Assembly: GCA_024690405.1 (NCBI GenBank) | Contig: JAILCU010000043.1 | Span: forward strand, 1 to 64,000 | DNA length: 64,000 nt | Direction of reading: 5' to 3' | DNA from: Bacteroidales bacterium | Lineage (GTDB): Bacteria > Bacteroidota > Bacteroidia > Bacteroidales > Bacteroidaceae | Part shown: piece by piece, positions 42,471 through 53,077 of the stretch | Layout: each line of letters starts with the position of its first letter | Position numbering within the stretch: position 1 is the first letter of the stretch | Position numbers and translations under genes: made by a program | The notes under the pieces: generated by a model | What the model was told of the DNA's origin: nothing | Database searches by the model: none | What the model saw: the letters and a program-made list of their open reading frames with translations, nothing else

Positions 42471-43340
42471 ATGTCCTTTCTCTTCTCCCCCACCCTAGCC
42501 ACTCCACTGGCATTCATCCACTGGAATCCAGACGTAGTGGCCTTCTCCATCGGTTCTTTTGGTATCCGCTGGTATTCTCTCTGCTGGTGCATAGGTCTCT
42601 TCCTGGTGTTTTTGCTCGAACAGCGTCTGTTCAAGGAACAAAAAATCCCCGATGAGAAGTTCGACCCGCTATTCATATACTCTTTCCTCGGAATTATCAT
42701 CGGAGCCCGTTTGGGGCATTGTCTGTTCTACGAACCCGAATACTTTCTCTCCTCTCCCACCCATGTGTTGGAGATGTTCATCCCCTTCCGCCAAATGGCC
42801 GACGGCTCGTGGCACTTTACCGGCTACACGGGATTAGCCTCCCACGGCGGTACCATTATGTTCATCTTTGCCCTATGGCTCTATGCCCGACGTACGAAGT
42901 TACCTTACCTCACCGTGGTAGACAATATTGCCATTGTCACCCCCATTTGCGCCTCCGCTATCCGCTTTGGGAACTTGATGAATTCAGAGATTATCGGCAA
43001 AACTACCGATGTACCTTGGGCCTTCATCTTCGAACAAGTCGACCAACAACCACGTCATCCCGGACAACTCTATGAGGCCCTTGCCTACCTACTCTTTTTC
43101 TTCGTGGGATGGTGGTTCTACCGCCGTCGTCCCGAGCGTGTCGGCACCGGTTTTTTCTTCGGTTTATGCATCTTCCTTATTTTCACCTTCCGTTTCTTCA
43201 TTGAATACACCAAAGAGGTACAAGTGGATTTCGAGAATGGTATGCTTTTCAATATGGGGCAACTGCTCTCTATACCTTTCATGATTCTCGGAGCATATTT
43301 TATATGGCGCGGCATTAAACATAGCCCCGTCAGAGACTGA
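42471..43340 (+). CDS. lgt: Prolipoprotein diacylglyceryl transferase
   Basis: FGIRWYSLCWCIGLFLVFLL, GARLGHCLFYEPEYF, RFGNLMNSEIIGK, RHPGQLYEAL. Confidence 0.95.
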   Translation: MSFLFSPTLATPLAFIHWNPDVVAFSIGSFGIRWYSLCWCIGLFLVFLLEQRLFKEQKIPDEKFDPLFIYSFLGIIIGARLGHCLFYEPEYFLSSPTHVLEMFIPFRQMADGSWHFTGYTGLASHGGTIMFIFALWLYARRTKLPYLTVVDNIAIVTPICASAIRFGNLMNSEIIGKTTDVPWAFIFEQVDQQPRHPGQLYEALAYLLFFFVGWWFYRRRPERVGTGFFFGLCIFLIFTFRFFIEYTKEVQVDFENGMLFNMGQLLSIPFMILGAYFIWRGIKHSPVRD

Positions 43341-43433
43341 CATAGGCCCATACGTCCTTTACCTCTGGCGCAGACTACGTCAATTGCAGATAGTCGCGTT
43401 ATATGACAAATCGACCTTACACCATCGATCACT

Positions 43434-44951
43434 ATGGCAAGCAAATTCTCTCAGATTAGCACACAAGTGCAGACGCAGACGCAGAATCTCACCCCACAGC
43501 AATTACTCGTGAGCCAGCTTACCGAGATGCCTGTAGAGGCTCTCTATGAACGTGTTGATCAAGAGCTGAAGGAGAATATTGCCCTCGAGCGCGACAATCA
43601 CGATGATTGGGCTGAGGGCGGTATCTACGATTCTCCTAAGGAGAACGGATCGGATGGAAGTGATACTAGCGGATATCCATCAGAAGAGGATAGCTATGCA
43701 GCTATTACTCAGCCTACTTACGCTGATGCCGTTGCTGATTATGGTTCTCCAGATGATGTTCCAGACCACTTGCCTGGAAGCCAAAGTGTCCCTGAAGAAA
43801 TTGTTGGTGAATCGCTATCGTTCTATGACCAGCTTGACGAGCAAATCGGATTCTTGCATCTCAACGGGCATGAGGAAGAGGTCTTGCGCTATCTAATAGG
43901 TTCTCTTGACGACGACGGCCTCCTTCATACCTCGCTCCAACAGATTCAGGATGAACTCGAGGTTTATCACAATGTGAATACCTCCTCCCAAGAACTTGAA
44001 CACCTGCTTGGCTTGCTTCAAACATTCGAACCTGCCGGTGTCGGTGCGCGTTCCCTTCAGGAATGCCTGCTCTTGCAAGTGCGGCACAATGAAGAAGACG
44101 ATGACCGTCTCCCGCTCATCAAGCGGCAACTCATTCAGCTTTTGGACCAACATTTTGATGCGCTCATGATTAATCGGTGGGACCGCATTCAGCATAGTAT
44201 GCAACTTTCAGATAAAGAGGTTAAACGTTTACAGCATGAAGTAAAGCGGCTTAACCCGCGTCCGGGCAGTTCCATGGGCGAGGCCATAGGACGCAACATC
44301 CAACAGATTACCCCAGATTTCATTGTTGAAAACGATCCTTACGGAAACCTTGCACTCACTCTTAACCAGGGACAAGTGCCCACGTTGCATATAAATGATG
44401 AAGATCTCCAGCTTCTCAAATCTTATGATAAACGTGATCCCAAAAGCCTCTCACGCACCGAACGAGAGGGGGTCAGCTATTTACGCGATAGAGTTGAACG
44501 GGCTCGATCTTTTATAGAAGCCTTACGCCAGCGACATCACACACTCTCCATAACCATGCAGACCATTATAAATTTGCAGCGGCCTTTCTTTGATAGCGGG
44601 GACGAAACTCTTCTACGTCCCATGAATCTTGAGGATGTGGCAAAGCAGACAGGTCTGCATATCTCTACGATCAGCCGCGTGAGCAATTCGAAATGGGTGC
44701 AAACAACTTATGGCATATATCCACTGCGATGGTTCTTCACATCTGCTGCCCGACAAGGTGGCGAGGATGTGAGCATCCGTGCCATCAAGACAGCACTTAA
44801 GGAAATTATTGATGCGGAGGACAAGCAACACCCCTTCACCGACGAGGCGCTCACCAAGGCTCTTAGGCAACGGCATTTTGACGTGGCTCGTCGTACCGTT
44901 ACCAAATATCGTGTTCAAATGAACATTCCTACTGCTAAGATGCGAAAGTAG
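43434..44951 (+). CDS. rpoN: RNA polymerase sigma-54 factor
   Basis: QTQNLTPQQLLVSQLTEMPVEALYERVDQELKENIALE; core-binding repeats; C-terminal RpoN-box ARRTVTKYR. Confidence 0.94.
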   Translation: MASKFSQISTQVQTQTQNLTPQQLLVSQLTEMPVEALYERVDQELKENIALERDNHDDWAEGGIYDSPKENGSDGSDTSGYPSEEDSYAAITQPTYADAVADYGSPDDVPDHLPGSQSVPEEIVGESLSFYDQLDEQIGFLHLNGHEEEVLRYLIGSLDDDGLLHTSLQQIQDELEVYHNVNTSSQELEHLLGLLQTFEPAGVGARSLQECLLLQVRHNEEDDDRLPLIKRQLIQLLDQHFDALMINRWDRIQHSMQLSDKEVKRLQHEVKRLNPRPGSSMGEAIGRNIQQITPDFIVENDPYGNLALTLNQGQVPTLHINDEDLQLLKSYDKRDPKSLSRTEREGVSYLRDRVERARSFIEALRQRHHTLSITMQTIINLQRPFFDSGDETLLRPMNLEDVAKQTGLHISTISRVSNSKWVQTTYGIYPLRWFFTSAARQGGEDVSIRAIKTALKEIIDAEDKQHPFTDEALTKALRQRHFDVARRTVTKYRVQMNIPTAKMRK

Positions 44952-45015
44952 GACTTTTCTCCGAGCGATATCTTTCGCCTATTATATTTTGCTCCAATTC
45001 GTTAAGATACCACCA

Positions 45016-45627
45016 ATGAACAGAACCCTTCTCATAGGAGCCCGATGGCTCTCCAACATCTTCCGGCCTGAATTCATGCCTGTAGTGGGATTTGTCGCCC
45101 TGTTCTTGTTCACCTATCTGAACTTGTTGCCTTGGGCATACAAACTCGCTGTGCTCTTCCTTATTTTCCTTGGTACTATTTTGCTACCTCGTTGGACCAT
45201 CTTTTTCTGGCGCCGTTCCCGCGGATGGGAGGCACATCTGCTTCGTCTCCGTCAGAACCGCTATTTCCCCTATCTCATCTATTTCCTTTTTTACGCCTTC
45301 ACGCTGCACATATTGTCGCGCTTTCATTTGCCTCATTATATGTCGGGTATTCTTGTCGGAGCACTTCTTGTACAAGGCAGTTGCGCTTTCATCAACCACT
45401 GGTGGAAGATTTCCATTCATTGTGCTGGTGCTGGAGGTGTTATCGGTGCACTTTCTGCCTACAGCTTTCTCTTCGTTTTCAATCCCATAGGATGGCTATG
45501 TCTCTGTATCCTTATTGCAGGTCTTGTCGGTAGTAGCCGCATGCTCTTGAGGCAGCATGACCTGTGGCAAGTGACTGCTGGCACTCTCCTTGGTGTAGTT
45601 TGTGGCTTTGTTGGAATTCTTATCTAA
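45016..45627 (+). CDS. PAP2-like integral membrane protein
   Basis: Multiple TMs; WKISIHCAGAGGVIGALSAYS and SRMLLRQHDLWQVTAGTLLGVVCG resemble PAP2 motifs. Confidence 0.7.
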   Translation: MNRTLLIGARWLSNIFRPEFMPVVGFVALFLFTYLNLLPWAYKLAVLFLIFLGTILLPRWTIFFWRRSRGWEAHLLRLRQNRYFPYLIYFLFYAFTLHILSRFHLPHYMSGILVGALLVQGSCAFINHWWKISIHCAGAGGVIGALSAYSFLFVFNPIGWLCLCILIAGLVGSSRMLLRQHDLWQVTAGTLLGVVCGFVGILI

Positions 45628-45685
45628 CGGGGTTATAGGTGAATCCTTCCCGTTTTTTTAATATCCTCTCACTTCCCCATTAGCT

Positions 45686-48600
45686 ATGAAAAAAATCTTT
45701 TTCTTCTTTTTTACTATCCTATTCTCGCTCGAAATCAATGCTTATATAACGTATCCACTTCTCAATACCAGCGTTTCGGCAAGTGCATATCCGATTGACG
45801 ATTACACGGAACCGCGCGTGGGCACATCACCCGATATTGCGATATGGAATACCATCCCTGATGGCTTGCAGGCGTCATGGGCTTCACGCGACGTTCACTA
45901 TGCCTTGCATGAGGTACCTGTTGTGGAACTACAAAATGAAGCAATCCTCTATGCTTGGAAAGGCGAACGGGCTAACATCCAGGCGGTATTATTCAGTAAG
46001 ACGGACCAAGGTCAACTTTCCGTGCGTATGAGTGAGTGGATGCGAGCGGGGCAGCCAACTGGTATCAATAACGGTTTTGCCCGCTTTGTTAACTACGTTA
46101 TCACAGATGACTTCAAAGCTTGTGGTAATCATCCGAGCGGACTCACAACATGGCTTGTACCAGATGTCATCGACCAAGATAAACCACATTCGGTGCCGGC
46201 CATGGAAACTCGACCTGTATGGTGTACACTTGAGATCCCACGAGATGCTGAGGCGGGAGAATATAACACGCAATTGGAAGTGGTCGATAAGAATGGAGAA
46301 GTCGTTAAGACGCTGACTTTAAAAGTGCTCATCGACAACCATCTCTTGCCAGAGGTGGCAGATCAGAAGTTCCATCTCGATTTGTGGCAGCAGCCCTATG
46401 CAGTTAGCCGATATTATGGCGTTCAGCGATGGAGTGATGAGCATATTCAGATCTTGAAACCTTACCTTCAGGCGTTGGCAAGAGCAGGGCAGTGTACGGT
46501 CACTGCAATTCTGTTTTATGAACCATGGGGTGAGCAGACCCACGACCTCTTTGATCCGATGATACAGACTATAAGATGCTCCGATGGCACCTGGAGTTAT
46601 GATTACACTGTTTTCGATAAATACGTTGCACTTTGCGAAGAATGCGGTATTGGTAAACAGATTAATTGTTTCAGTATGGTTCCTTGGGACATGAATTTCC
46701 GCTATTGGGATGAGGCTTCAGGAGCATATAAATATCTCAAGACGACCACAGGGGCTAGCGAATATAAGGACCTCTGGAACAGCTTCCTTACTGCATTCAA
46801 GGCTCATTTGCAGGAGAAAGGTTGGTTTGAAAAGACAAATATTGCCATGGACGAACGTGCTGAAGCAGACATGTTAGACGCTTACAATATCGCGAACCAA
46901 TTAGGATTCAATATGGCGTTGGCAGGTAATTATCATGCCTCACTTACCGACAAATTACAGGACTTCTGTGTTGCCTTGGGCCAGGATAAGAATTTTACAG
47001 CTGCTCAGCGGGCAGACCGTAGGAACAATCATCGCATCACGACATTTTATACAAGTTGTGCTGAAGCAGAACCTAACATCTTCTCCAATTCGTTACCTGC
47101 CGAAGCTGCTTTTTTACCCTTATATGCAGCGGCTAACCAACTTGATGGCTACCTGCATTGGTCTTGGATCAATTGGGACGAGCACCCGCTTACAGACAGC
47201 CGTTATCGCAAGTTTGGCTCAGGAGACACGTATTGCTACTATCCAGGCAACCGCTCCAGCATTCGTTTTGAGCGCCTCATCGAAGGCATTCACCAATATG
47301 AGAAGGTCATGATCCTTAAAGAGGAATATCAGTCCGATACAGACAGACTTGCTACGCTCAATAGACTTCTCGAGCGTTTTTCCAGTCATCTTGCCACCGG
47401 CGAGGAATGTGCAGAAAAAGTAAATGACCTTGAGGCGTTTCTCAATGGACAGGAGGTTCAGTTGTCTGAGTTGAAGACTATAGGCAACGGTTATTACCGC
47501 ATCGTTAGTAAAGCTAAGAATCGCACCGAACATCTCTATAACAATGCTCTTCTTGGTGCCAATGACATGCAATTCACCTTGCAGTCTGATTCCCAGGTGT
47601 CAACAAATAATGGTGTTTGGCGTATTGACCTAAATGATAATAAGGTATCGATACTCAATGGCGATGGACATCCGATGGTGGCAGGGAGCAGTGGAGGAGG
47701 CTCTGTGGCTGGCATCTTCCGTCAACTTACTATTTCCAAAACCATGGATGTAGATGACTATCGTTATTACTACTTTGTCGAGGCCATCAATTGCACTAAT
47801 GGCAGTTCGAAATTCAAGGTCGGTGGCACCGATTTTATTACCACTTGGACCGCTGGCGCCTCCACTGCCGATGATCTCCTTTGGCGTTTCGAGCCAGTCG
47901 ATACCGAGGGCAAGTATATCTACAATGTATGTATAGAGGGAGATGCCGATGCTTATGTAATTTATTCACATGACGGTATTGAGGAGGTCGCTTTTCATGG
48001 AGGTTTCTTTATTACGGACTCTCCCATTACAACACAAGATCTTTCTTATGCCTTACTTAACGGGGTCATAGAAACGGGTTCTGTGTCCATCACGGACGGT
48101 CTCATCACACTTTCTGAGATCACCGCGATGGCAGCACCACAGCGAATCGACCTCTTTAACACCAGTCAAGGCGATGGCGTAATACCGCCATACCGCATCC
48201 CTGGAATTTCCACAGCCAGCAATGGACGTCTGATTGCTGTCGCAGCCCGCTTGGTCTGCGGGACCGATCCTGGTTATGGGCAGGTCGATGTAGTATGTCG
48301 GTCAAGCGACGATAATGGCACAACATGGACACCCATCCGTGAGGTAGCTGTAGGCACAGGGATCACATCGGCTACAGAAAACTTTTTCGATACTGCATTT
48401 GGCGATCCTGCCGTTGTTGCAGATCGCACCAGTAACGAAATCCTTGTCCTTGCCGTTGCCGGATGTACAGTATGGAGTAGTGGCAATACTACACGTCAGA
48501 ATCCGAACTTGATTGCTGCGATACGCAGTATGGATAATGGTGATACCTGGCAGGCGCCTGTGGACCTCACGGAAACTATCTACTCCCTTTTTGATTGCAG

Positions 48601-50164
48601 CATACCCTTACAAGCCGCTTTTGTGGGGGGCGGAAGAGTATTTCAGAGCCGACTCGTTAAGACGGGCCAGTATTATCGCCTTTATGCTGCCCTCAATGCT
48701 CGGCCTGGTGGCAATCGTGTTATCTATTCCGACGATTTCGGTCGCTCCTGGCATGTGCTTGGAGGAGCCGACGCCTTACCGGCTCCCAATGGCGACGAAC
48801 CTAAGTGTGAAGAGTTGCCAGACGGACGTGTCATCCTCTCTAGCCGGGTGGCAGGTGGACGTATCTTCAATATATTCACCTATGACGATACGCTTTTAGG
48901 CATAGGATCATGGGACACGGATGTCAAGTGCACCTTCGAAGGTTCGGGGCTTATTCCCGGGAATAATTCCACCAATGGCGAAATACTTGTAGTACCAGTG
49001 GTACGCAAGGCAGACCAAAGCGAGATGTACCTTGCCATGCAGTCTATGCCTTCGGGTAACTCACGTACGAATGTAGGTATTTATTATAAGGAACTCTCAG
49101 AGAATTCGGACTTTGACAGTGCAACCCATTTTGCCTCTGGTTGGGACGGCTTCCATCAGGTAAGTTCTACAGTCTCAGCTTATAGCTCCATGGATCTTCA
49201 AGCTGACGATCGCGTAGGTTTCATCTACGAAGAGACGCTGACCAGTTTTGGTAAACGCGACAATCCTGTCAGTACCAGTTTCCCAACGGGAGCAGGGCAG
49301 CATAACTTCGATGGCTTCGACAATATCTATCTCGCTTTGCCTATAGAATACATTACCGGAGGTGACTATTCACTTAAGCGGGATGTCGATCGAAAGGATT
49401 TTCTTAAGCGCTATTTCTTGGCTTTGGCGGATGCTTCCTCCCTCTCCGAACCCGCGAAGGTGCAGTTAAAGAATGCTATAATGATGCTTAGCAGCCAACC
49501 TTCCTCTGCTGAAATTGATGCCATATATACCCTACTTCATAGCGAAAAGCCGGCCGACCCATGGGATGGTAAAGTCATCACCTTTACGAACCTCCAACAG
49601 GATGGCACCGAGTATGTTCTTTTTATTAACGATAGCAATATTCTATCTGCCGCCACTGCTACGGCTCAGTCCCTGGGCGCTGCTGCAGAGTTCCTGTGCA
49701 AGAAAGAACAAAGCGGACGATACAGCTTTTATAACAAGGCCTCCGAGCAGTATATCATCTGGCGTGCGAGTGATACTCAAAGGTACGGCTACAATAACAA
49801 CAAAGGCACTCTTCCGACCTATAATTCAATCTATTGCGATTGGACGATTAGCAGTGGTAGTAGCGTCAAGGATGATTCCTATTATCTGATCTCTAAACGT
49901 AGTAACGGTTCCACTGACGGCTCACTTATCATTATGGCCTCGGGGAACTTTGATGCATGGTCAGCCGATATAGGGTGGAGTAATAGATATAGTAACCTTT
50001 TTCGCATTGACGTTAAGACCATCCCCGTAAGCGTTACCAACTTCCATTATGCCCAACCTGAAATGACGTCATACAAAGTCTTCGATCTTTCAGGACGGCA
50101 GGTCGTGAAACCTCAGAAAGGCATCTATATTGTTCGTGGGAAAGCAGTCATGTTTTCGCAATAA
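45686..50164 (+). CDS. Secreted multidomain glycosidase: GH123-like domain fused to GH33 sialidase, with sugar-binding-like modules and short C-terminal sorting-like tail
   Basis: Signal peptide MKKIFFFFFTILFSLEINA; N-terminal DUF4091/GH123-type region (FHLDLWQQPYAVSRYYGVQRWSDEHI, adjacent D389-E390 in NIAMDERAEADM); sialidase YRIP motif (R837), Asp boxes SSDDNGTTW / SMDNGDTW / SDDFGRSW; C-terminal VFDLSGRQVVKPQKGIYIVRGK. Confidence 0.87.
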   Translation: MKKIFFFFFTILFSLEINAYITYPLLNTSVSASAYPIDDYTEPRVGTSPDIAIWNTIPDGLQASWASRDVHYALHEVPVVELQNEAILYAWKGERANIQAVLFSKTDQGQLSVRMSEWMRAGQPTGINNGFARFVNYVITDDFKACGNHPSGLTTWLVPDVIDQDKPHSVPAMETRPVWCTLEIPRDAEAGEYNTQLEVVDKNGEVVKTLTLKVLIDNHLLPEVADQKFHLDLWQQPYAVSRYYGVQRWSDEHIQILKPYLQALARAGQCTVTAILFYEPWGEQTHDLFDPMIQTIRCSDGTWSYDYTVFDKYVALCEECGIGKQINCFSMVPWDMNFRYWDEASGAYKYLKTTTGASEYKDLWNSFLTAFKAHLQEKGWFEKTNIAMDERAEADMLDAYNIANQLGFNMALAGNYHASLTDKLQDFCVALGQDKNFTAAQRADRRNNHRITTFYTSCAEAEPNIFSNSLPAEAAFLPLYAAANQLDGYLHWSWINWDEHPLTDSRYRKFGSGDTYCYYPGNRSSIRFERLIEGIHQYEKVMILKEEYQSDTDRLATLNRLLERFSSHLATGEECAEKVNDLEAFLNGQEVQLSELKTIGNGYYRIVSKAKNRTEHLYNNALLGANDMQFTLQSDSQVSTNNGVWRIDLNDNKVSILNGDGHPMVAGSSGGGSVAGIFRQLTISKTMDVDDYRYYYFVEAINCTNGSSKFKVGGTDFITTWTAGASTADDLLWRFEPVDTEGKYIYNVCIEGDADAYVIYSHDGIEEVAFHGGFFITDSPITTQDLSYALLNGVIETGSVSITDGLITLSEITAMAAPQRIDLFNTSQGDGVIPPYRIPGISTASNGRLIAVAARLVCGTDPGYGQVDVVCRSSDDNGTTWTPIREVAVGTGITSATENFFDTAFGDPAVVADRTSNEILVLAVAGCTVWSSGNTTRQNPNLIAAIRSMDNGDTWQAPVDLTETIYSLFDCSIPLQAAFVGGGRVFQSRLVKTGQYYRLYAALNARPGGNRVIYSDDFGRSWHVLGGADALPAPNGDEPKCEELPDGRVILSSRVAGGRIFNIFTYDDTLLGIGSWDTDVKCTFEGSGLIPGNNSTNGEILVVPVVRKADQSEMYLAMQSMPSGNSRTNVGIYYKELSENSDFDSATHFASGWDGFHQVSSTVSAYSSMDLQADDRVGFIYEETLTSFGKRDNPVSTSFPTGAGQHNFDGFDNIYLALPIEYITGGDYSLKRDVDRKDFLKRYFLALADASSLSEPAKVQLKNAIMMLSSQPSSAEIDAIYTLLHSEKPADPWDGKVITFTNLQQDGTEYVLFINDSNILSAATATAQSLGAAAEFLCKKEQSGRYSFYNKASEQYIIWRASDTQRYGYNNNKGTLPTYNSIYCDWTISSGSSVKDDSYYLISKRSNGSTDGSLIIMASGNFDAWSADIGWSNRYSNLFRIDVKTIPVSVTNFHYAQPEMTSYKVFDLSGRQVVKPQKGIYIVRGKAVMFSQ

Positions 50165-50220
50165 CTGTCTTTGAACAATAAAGTATTCACCTTTTTTTTT
50201 GCGGGTTCACAGAAAATGCG

Positions 50221-50228
50221 TACCTTTG
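50221..50228 (+). promoter_or_regulatory. -7 element TACCTTTG for metK
   Basis: TAnnTTTG located 17 bp before the candidate riboswitch. Confidence 0.6.
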
Positions 50229-50245
50229 TGCCCGATTTATTATTA

Positions 50246-50302
50246 TGTGGATTGATTTGGGCTGCTTGCAACCACAGTAAAAAATGCTAAAAGGACAACC
50301 CT
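50246..50302 (+). ncRNA. Candidate SAM-II-type riboswitch in the metK leader
   Basis: TGTGG-ATTGATTTGGGCTGCTTGCAA-CCACA-GTAAAAAATGCTAAAAGGACAACCC; P1 stem TGTGG/CCACA, conserved-looking TGATTT, CTTGCAA, TGCTAAAA; possible pseudoknot GGGCTG/CAACCC with one mismatch; sits directly upstream of metK. Confidence 0.75.
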
Positions 50303-50368
50303 AGGGTTGGTGCATGAATTCCCCAATGACATCCATTCTATGTTTTATCTTTAAATATTTAAATTAGA

Positions 50369-51649
50369 ATGGGTTATTTATTCACCTCAGAATCTGTCAG
50401 TGAAGGTCATCCTGATAAAGTAGCGGACCAGATTAGTGACGCAGTGTTGGACAATTTGCTGGCTTTCGATCCTCAGTCGAAAGTGGCTTGCGAGACGTTG
50501 GTGACCACTGGGCAGGTCGTGCTTGCTGGCGAAGTGAAGTCGCAGGCTTATGTCGATCTTGCTGAAATTGCTCGTCAAACTATTCGCCGTATTGGATATA
50601 CTAAGGGCGAGTACATGTTCGAAGCCAACTCCTGCGGAGTCTTCTCGGCTATCCATGAACAAAGTCCTGATATCAATCGCGGCGTTGAGCGTACAGATCC
50701 GATGTGTCAGGGCGCTGGTGACCAAGGTATGATGTTTGGCTATGCCACTAATGAGACCGATAATTACATGCCTCTACCTTTGGACTTGAGTCACCGCATC
50801 CTACAGGTATTAGCTGAAATCCGTCGTGAGGGGGTGGAGATGACATACCTTCGTCCGGATGCCAAAAGTCAGGTGACTGTTGAATATGGTGACGACGGAC
50901 GTCCGGTACGCGTTGACACGATTGTTGTCTCTACTCAGCATGATGATTTCATCCAACCGCTCGATGGTGACCAAGAGCAGGCCGATCGTGAGATGGTCGA
51001 TCAGATCCGTCGCGATGTTATAGGGATTCTCATGCCACGAGTTATCCAGAGCATAAAGAGTGAGACCGTGCGTGCACTCTTTGACGACCATATCACTTAT
51101 CACGTGAACCCCACAGGTAAATTTGTCATCGGCGGTCCTCATGGCGATACCGGCTTGACGGGTCGTAAGATTATTGTAGATACCTATGGTGGTAAAGGCG
51201 CTCATGGCGGCGGCGCTTTCTCGGGTAAGGACCCTTCAAAGGTAGACCGCTCGGCCGCTTACGCCGCACGTCATATTGCTAAGAATATGGTGGCCGCGGG
51301 TGTGGCCGATGAAATGTTGGTACAGTTGTCATATGCTATAGGCATTTCCGAACCTGTAAGCGTATTCGTGGACACCTATGGCAAAAGTCACTCTCATTTA
51401 TCAGATGGAGAAATTGCCCGCAAAATCAAAGAAATCTTTGATCTCCGTCCCCGTGCTATTGAAGAACGTTTAAAACTTCGCGCACCTATCTATGAAGAGA
51501 CTGCTGCATACGGACACATGGGACGACAGCCGCAGCGTATCACCAAAACGTTCTACAGCCATTACGGGAAACCTATTAGCGTCGATGTGGAACTCTTCAC
51601 ATGGGAGAAACTCGACTATGTCGACCGAATTCGCGAAGTCTTCAAATAG
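50369..51649 (+). CDS. metK: S-adenosylmethionine synthetase
   Basis: [62 protein letters not shown]. Confidence 0.97.
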   Translation: MGYLFTSESVSEGHPDKVADQISDAVLDNLLAFDPQSKVACETLVTTGQVVLAGEVKSQAYVDLAEIARQTIRRIGYTKGEYMFEANSCGVFSAIHEQSPDINRGVERTDPMCQGAGDQGMMFGYATNETDNYMPLPLDLSHRILQVLAEIRREGVEMTYLRPDAKSQVTVEYGDDGRPVRVDTIVVSTQHDDFIQPLDGDQEQADREMVDQIRRDVIGILMPRVIQSIKSETVRALFDDHITYHVNPTGKFVIGGPHGDTGLTGRKIIVDTYGGKGAHGGGAFSGKDPSKVDRSAAYAARHIAKNMVAAGVADEMLVQLSYAIGISEPVSVFVDTYGKSHSHLSDGEIARKIKEIFDLRPRAIEERLKLRAPIYEETAAYGHMGRQPQRITKTFYSHYGKPISVDVELFTWEKLDYVDRIREVFK

Positions 51650-51664
51650 TTCTTTCATCCGACT

Positions 51665-52240
51665 ATGCGCATAGCTGTTTATTGTGCGTCAAGCACTAAA
51701 ATTCACCCAGATTTCTTCGCCGATGCACATGCCATCGGCGAAGGTCTTGCTAAGCGTGGCATCTGCCTTGTCAACGGTGCCGGACACATGGGTCTCATGG
51801 GCGAATCTTCCAACGCCTGTCTGGCCGCTGGTGGAGAGGTAATCGGTGTCATTCCCACTTTCATGGTGGAACAAAACTGGCACCATACACATCTCACTCA
51901 GTTGATAGAAACACCAGATATGCATCAGCGCAAGCAGACAATAGCCCAACTTAGTGATGGATGTATTGCACTTCCGGGAGGTTGCGGTACTTTGGAGGAA
52001 CTGATGGAGGTCATCACCTGGAAGCAGTTGGGACTATATCTTAAACCCATAGTGATATTAAACACCCGCGGCTACTACGATCCTCTTTTGATGCAACTGC
52101 AACGTGGAATAGAGGAGCATTTCCTCGGTCAGCGTCATGCCGATATCTGGCGTGTAGCAACTACCCCCGATGAGGCAATAGAACTGGTTCTTTCTACACC
52201 ACAATGGGATGCCAGCGTGCGCAAATTTGCTGCTATCTAA
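51665..52240 (+). CDS. LOG family protein (TIGR00730 Rossmann fold)
   Basis: VNGAGHMGLMGESSNACLAAGGEVIGVIP, ALPGGCGTLEELMEVITWKQLG (PGGxGTxxE). Confidence 0.94.
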   Translation: MRIAVYCASSTKIHPDFFADAHAIGEGLAKRGICLVNGAGHMGLMGESSNACLAAGGEVIGVIPTFMVEQNWHHTHLTQLIETPDMHQRKQTIAQLSDGCIALPGGCGTLEELMEVITWKQLGLYLKPIVILNTRGYYDPLLMQLQRGIEEHFLGQRHADIWRVATTPDEAIELVLSTPQWDASVRKFAAI

Positions 52241-52262
52241 AGAGCCTAAATGCCTTTATGCC

Positions 52263-53075
52263 ATGTCTACACTCTATGCCTCACTTCCTCTGCTTTATCG
52301 CCAAACGGCTGCCAGCGACTCTCTTCTCAGAGCCGACACCCTCCTTTTCGGAACTGACGGTTATCAGGCTGCATCTCCATGGGGGGTGGCAGGTAGACTC
52401 ATGCCTGAAGCAGCCTTCCGACTGGATGTCGTGGCCACAGGGGTGCTCTTGTCGTTGTTGCTTGTCCTGATTCTCCGTAGGAGCTACACTGGCAGTTTGT
52501 GGAATAACATCTCAGGCTTTTTTCTGCCTCATCAGTCTAGATATCGACAAGGTGATGATCATTACACGCAGGAATGGAAATGCATTATCACTGCAATCCT
52601 GAGCAGCCTGCTTTTTGCCATGACGACCATCACAGCCATTATCTCCTTCTATGAGGCGACTTTGCTCATTTCTCCCTGGATTTTGGCGCTCGTTTTTACA
52701 GCCGTGTTCCTAATTTATCTAATTTTTAAGCAGTTGCTTTACCATTTCGTCCACGATGTCTTCTTTTCCCAGGAAGAGCAGCAACTATGGCGTGAGGCTT
52801 ATGTGTTTATCTTCACAACTGAGACGCTATTTGCTTTCCCCATGCTCTTATGCTTCGTTTATCTGCAACCAAGCATTAAATTTATGCTTATTTTTGGGGC
52901 AATATTGTTACTTTTTGTCAAAATATTGTTACTTTTTAAATGTTTTTCTACCTTTTTCGAAAAAAAGCATGGCGTATTGCAACTTTTTGTGTACTTTTGC
53001 ACTCTCGAAGCGGCACCGCTTTTGGTGTTGTGGAAAATAATCGTAGAAATAACTCTAGAACTGAGCCTCATTTAG
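52263..53075 (+). CDS. DUF4271 domain-containing membrane protein
   Basis: Multiple TMs; position directly upstream of hemD as in other Bacteroidetes; start trimmed to MSTLYAS. Confidence 0.75.
   Translation: MSTLYASLPLLYRQTAASDSLLRADTLLFGTDGYQAASPWGVAGRLMPEAAFRLDVVATGVLLSLLLVLILRRSYTGSLWNNISGFFLPHQSRYRQGDDHYTQEWKCIITAILSSLLFAMTTITAIISFYEATLLISPWILALVFTAVFLIYLIFKQLLYHFVHDVFFSQEEQQLWREAYVFIFTTETLFAFPMLLCFVYLQPSIKFMLIFGAILLLFVKILLLFKCFSTFFEKKHGVLQLFVYFCTLEAAPLLVLWKIIVEITLELSLI
52992..52999 (+). promoter_or_regulatory. -7 element TACTTTTG upstream of hemD (inside the DUF4271 3' end)
   Basis: TAnnTTTG match. Confidence 0.45.
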
Positions 53076-53077
53076 CA

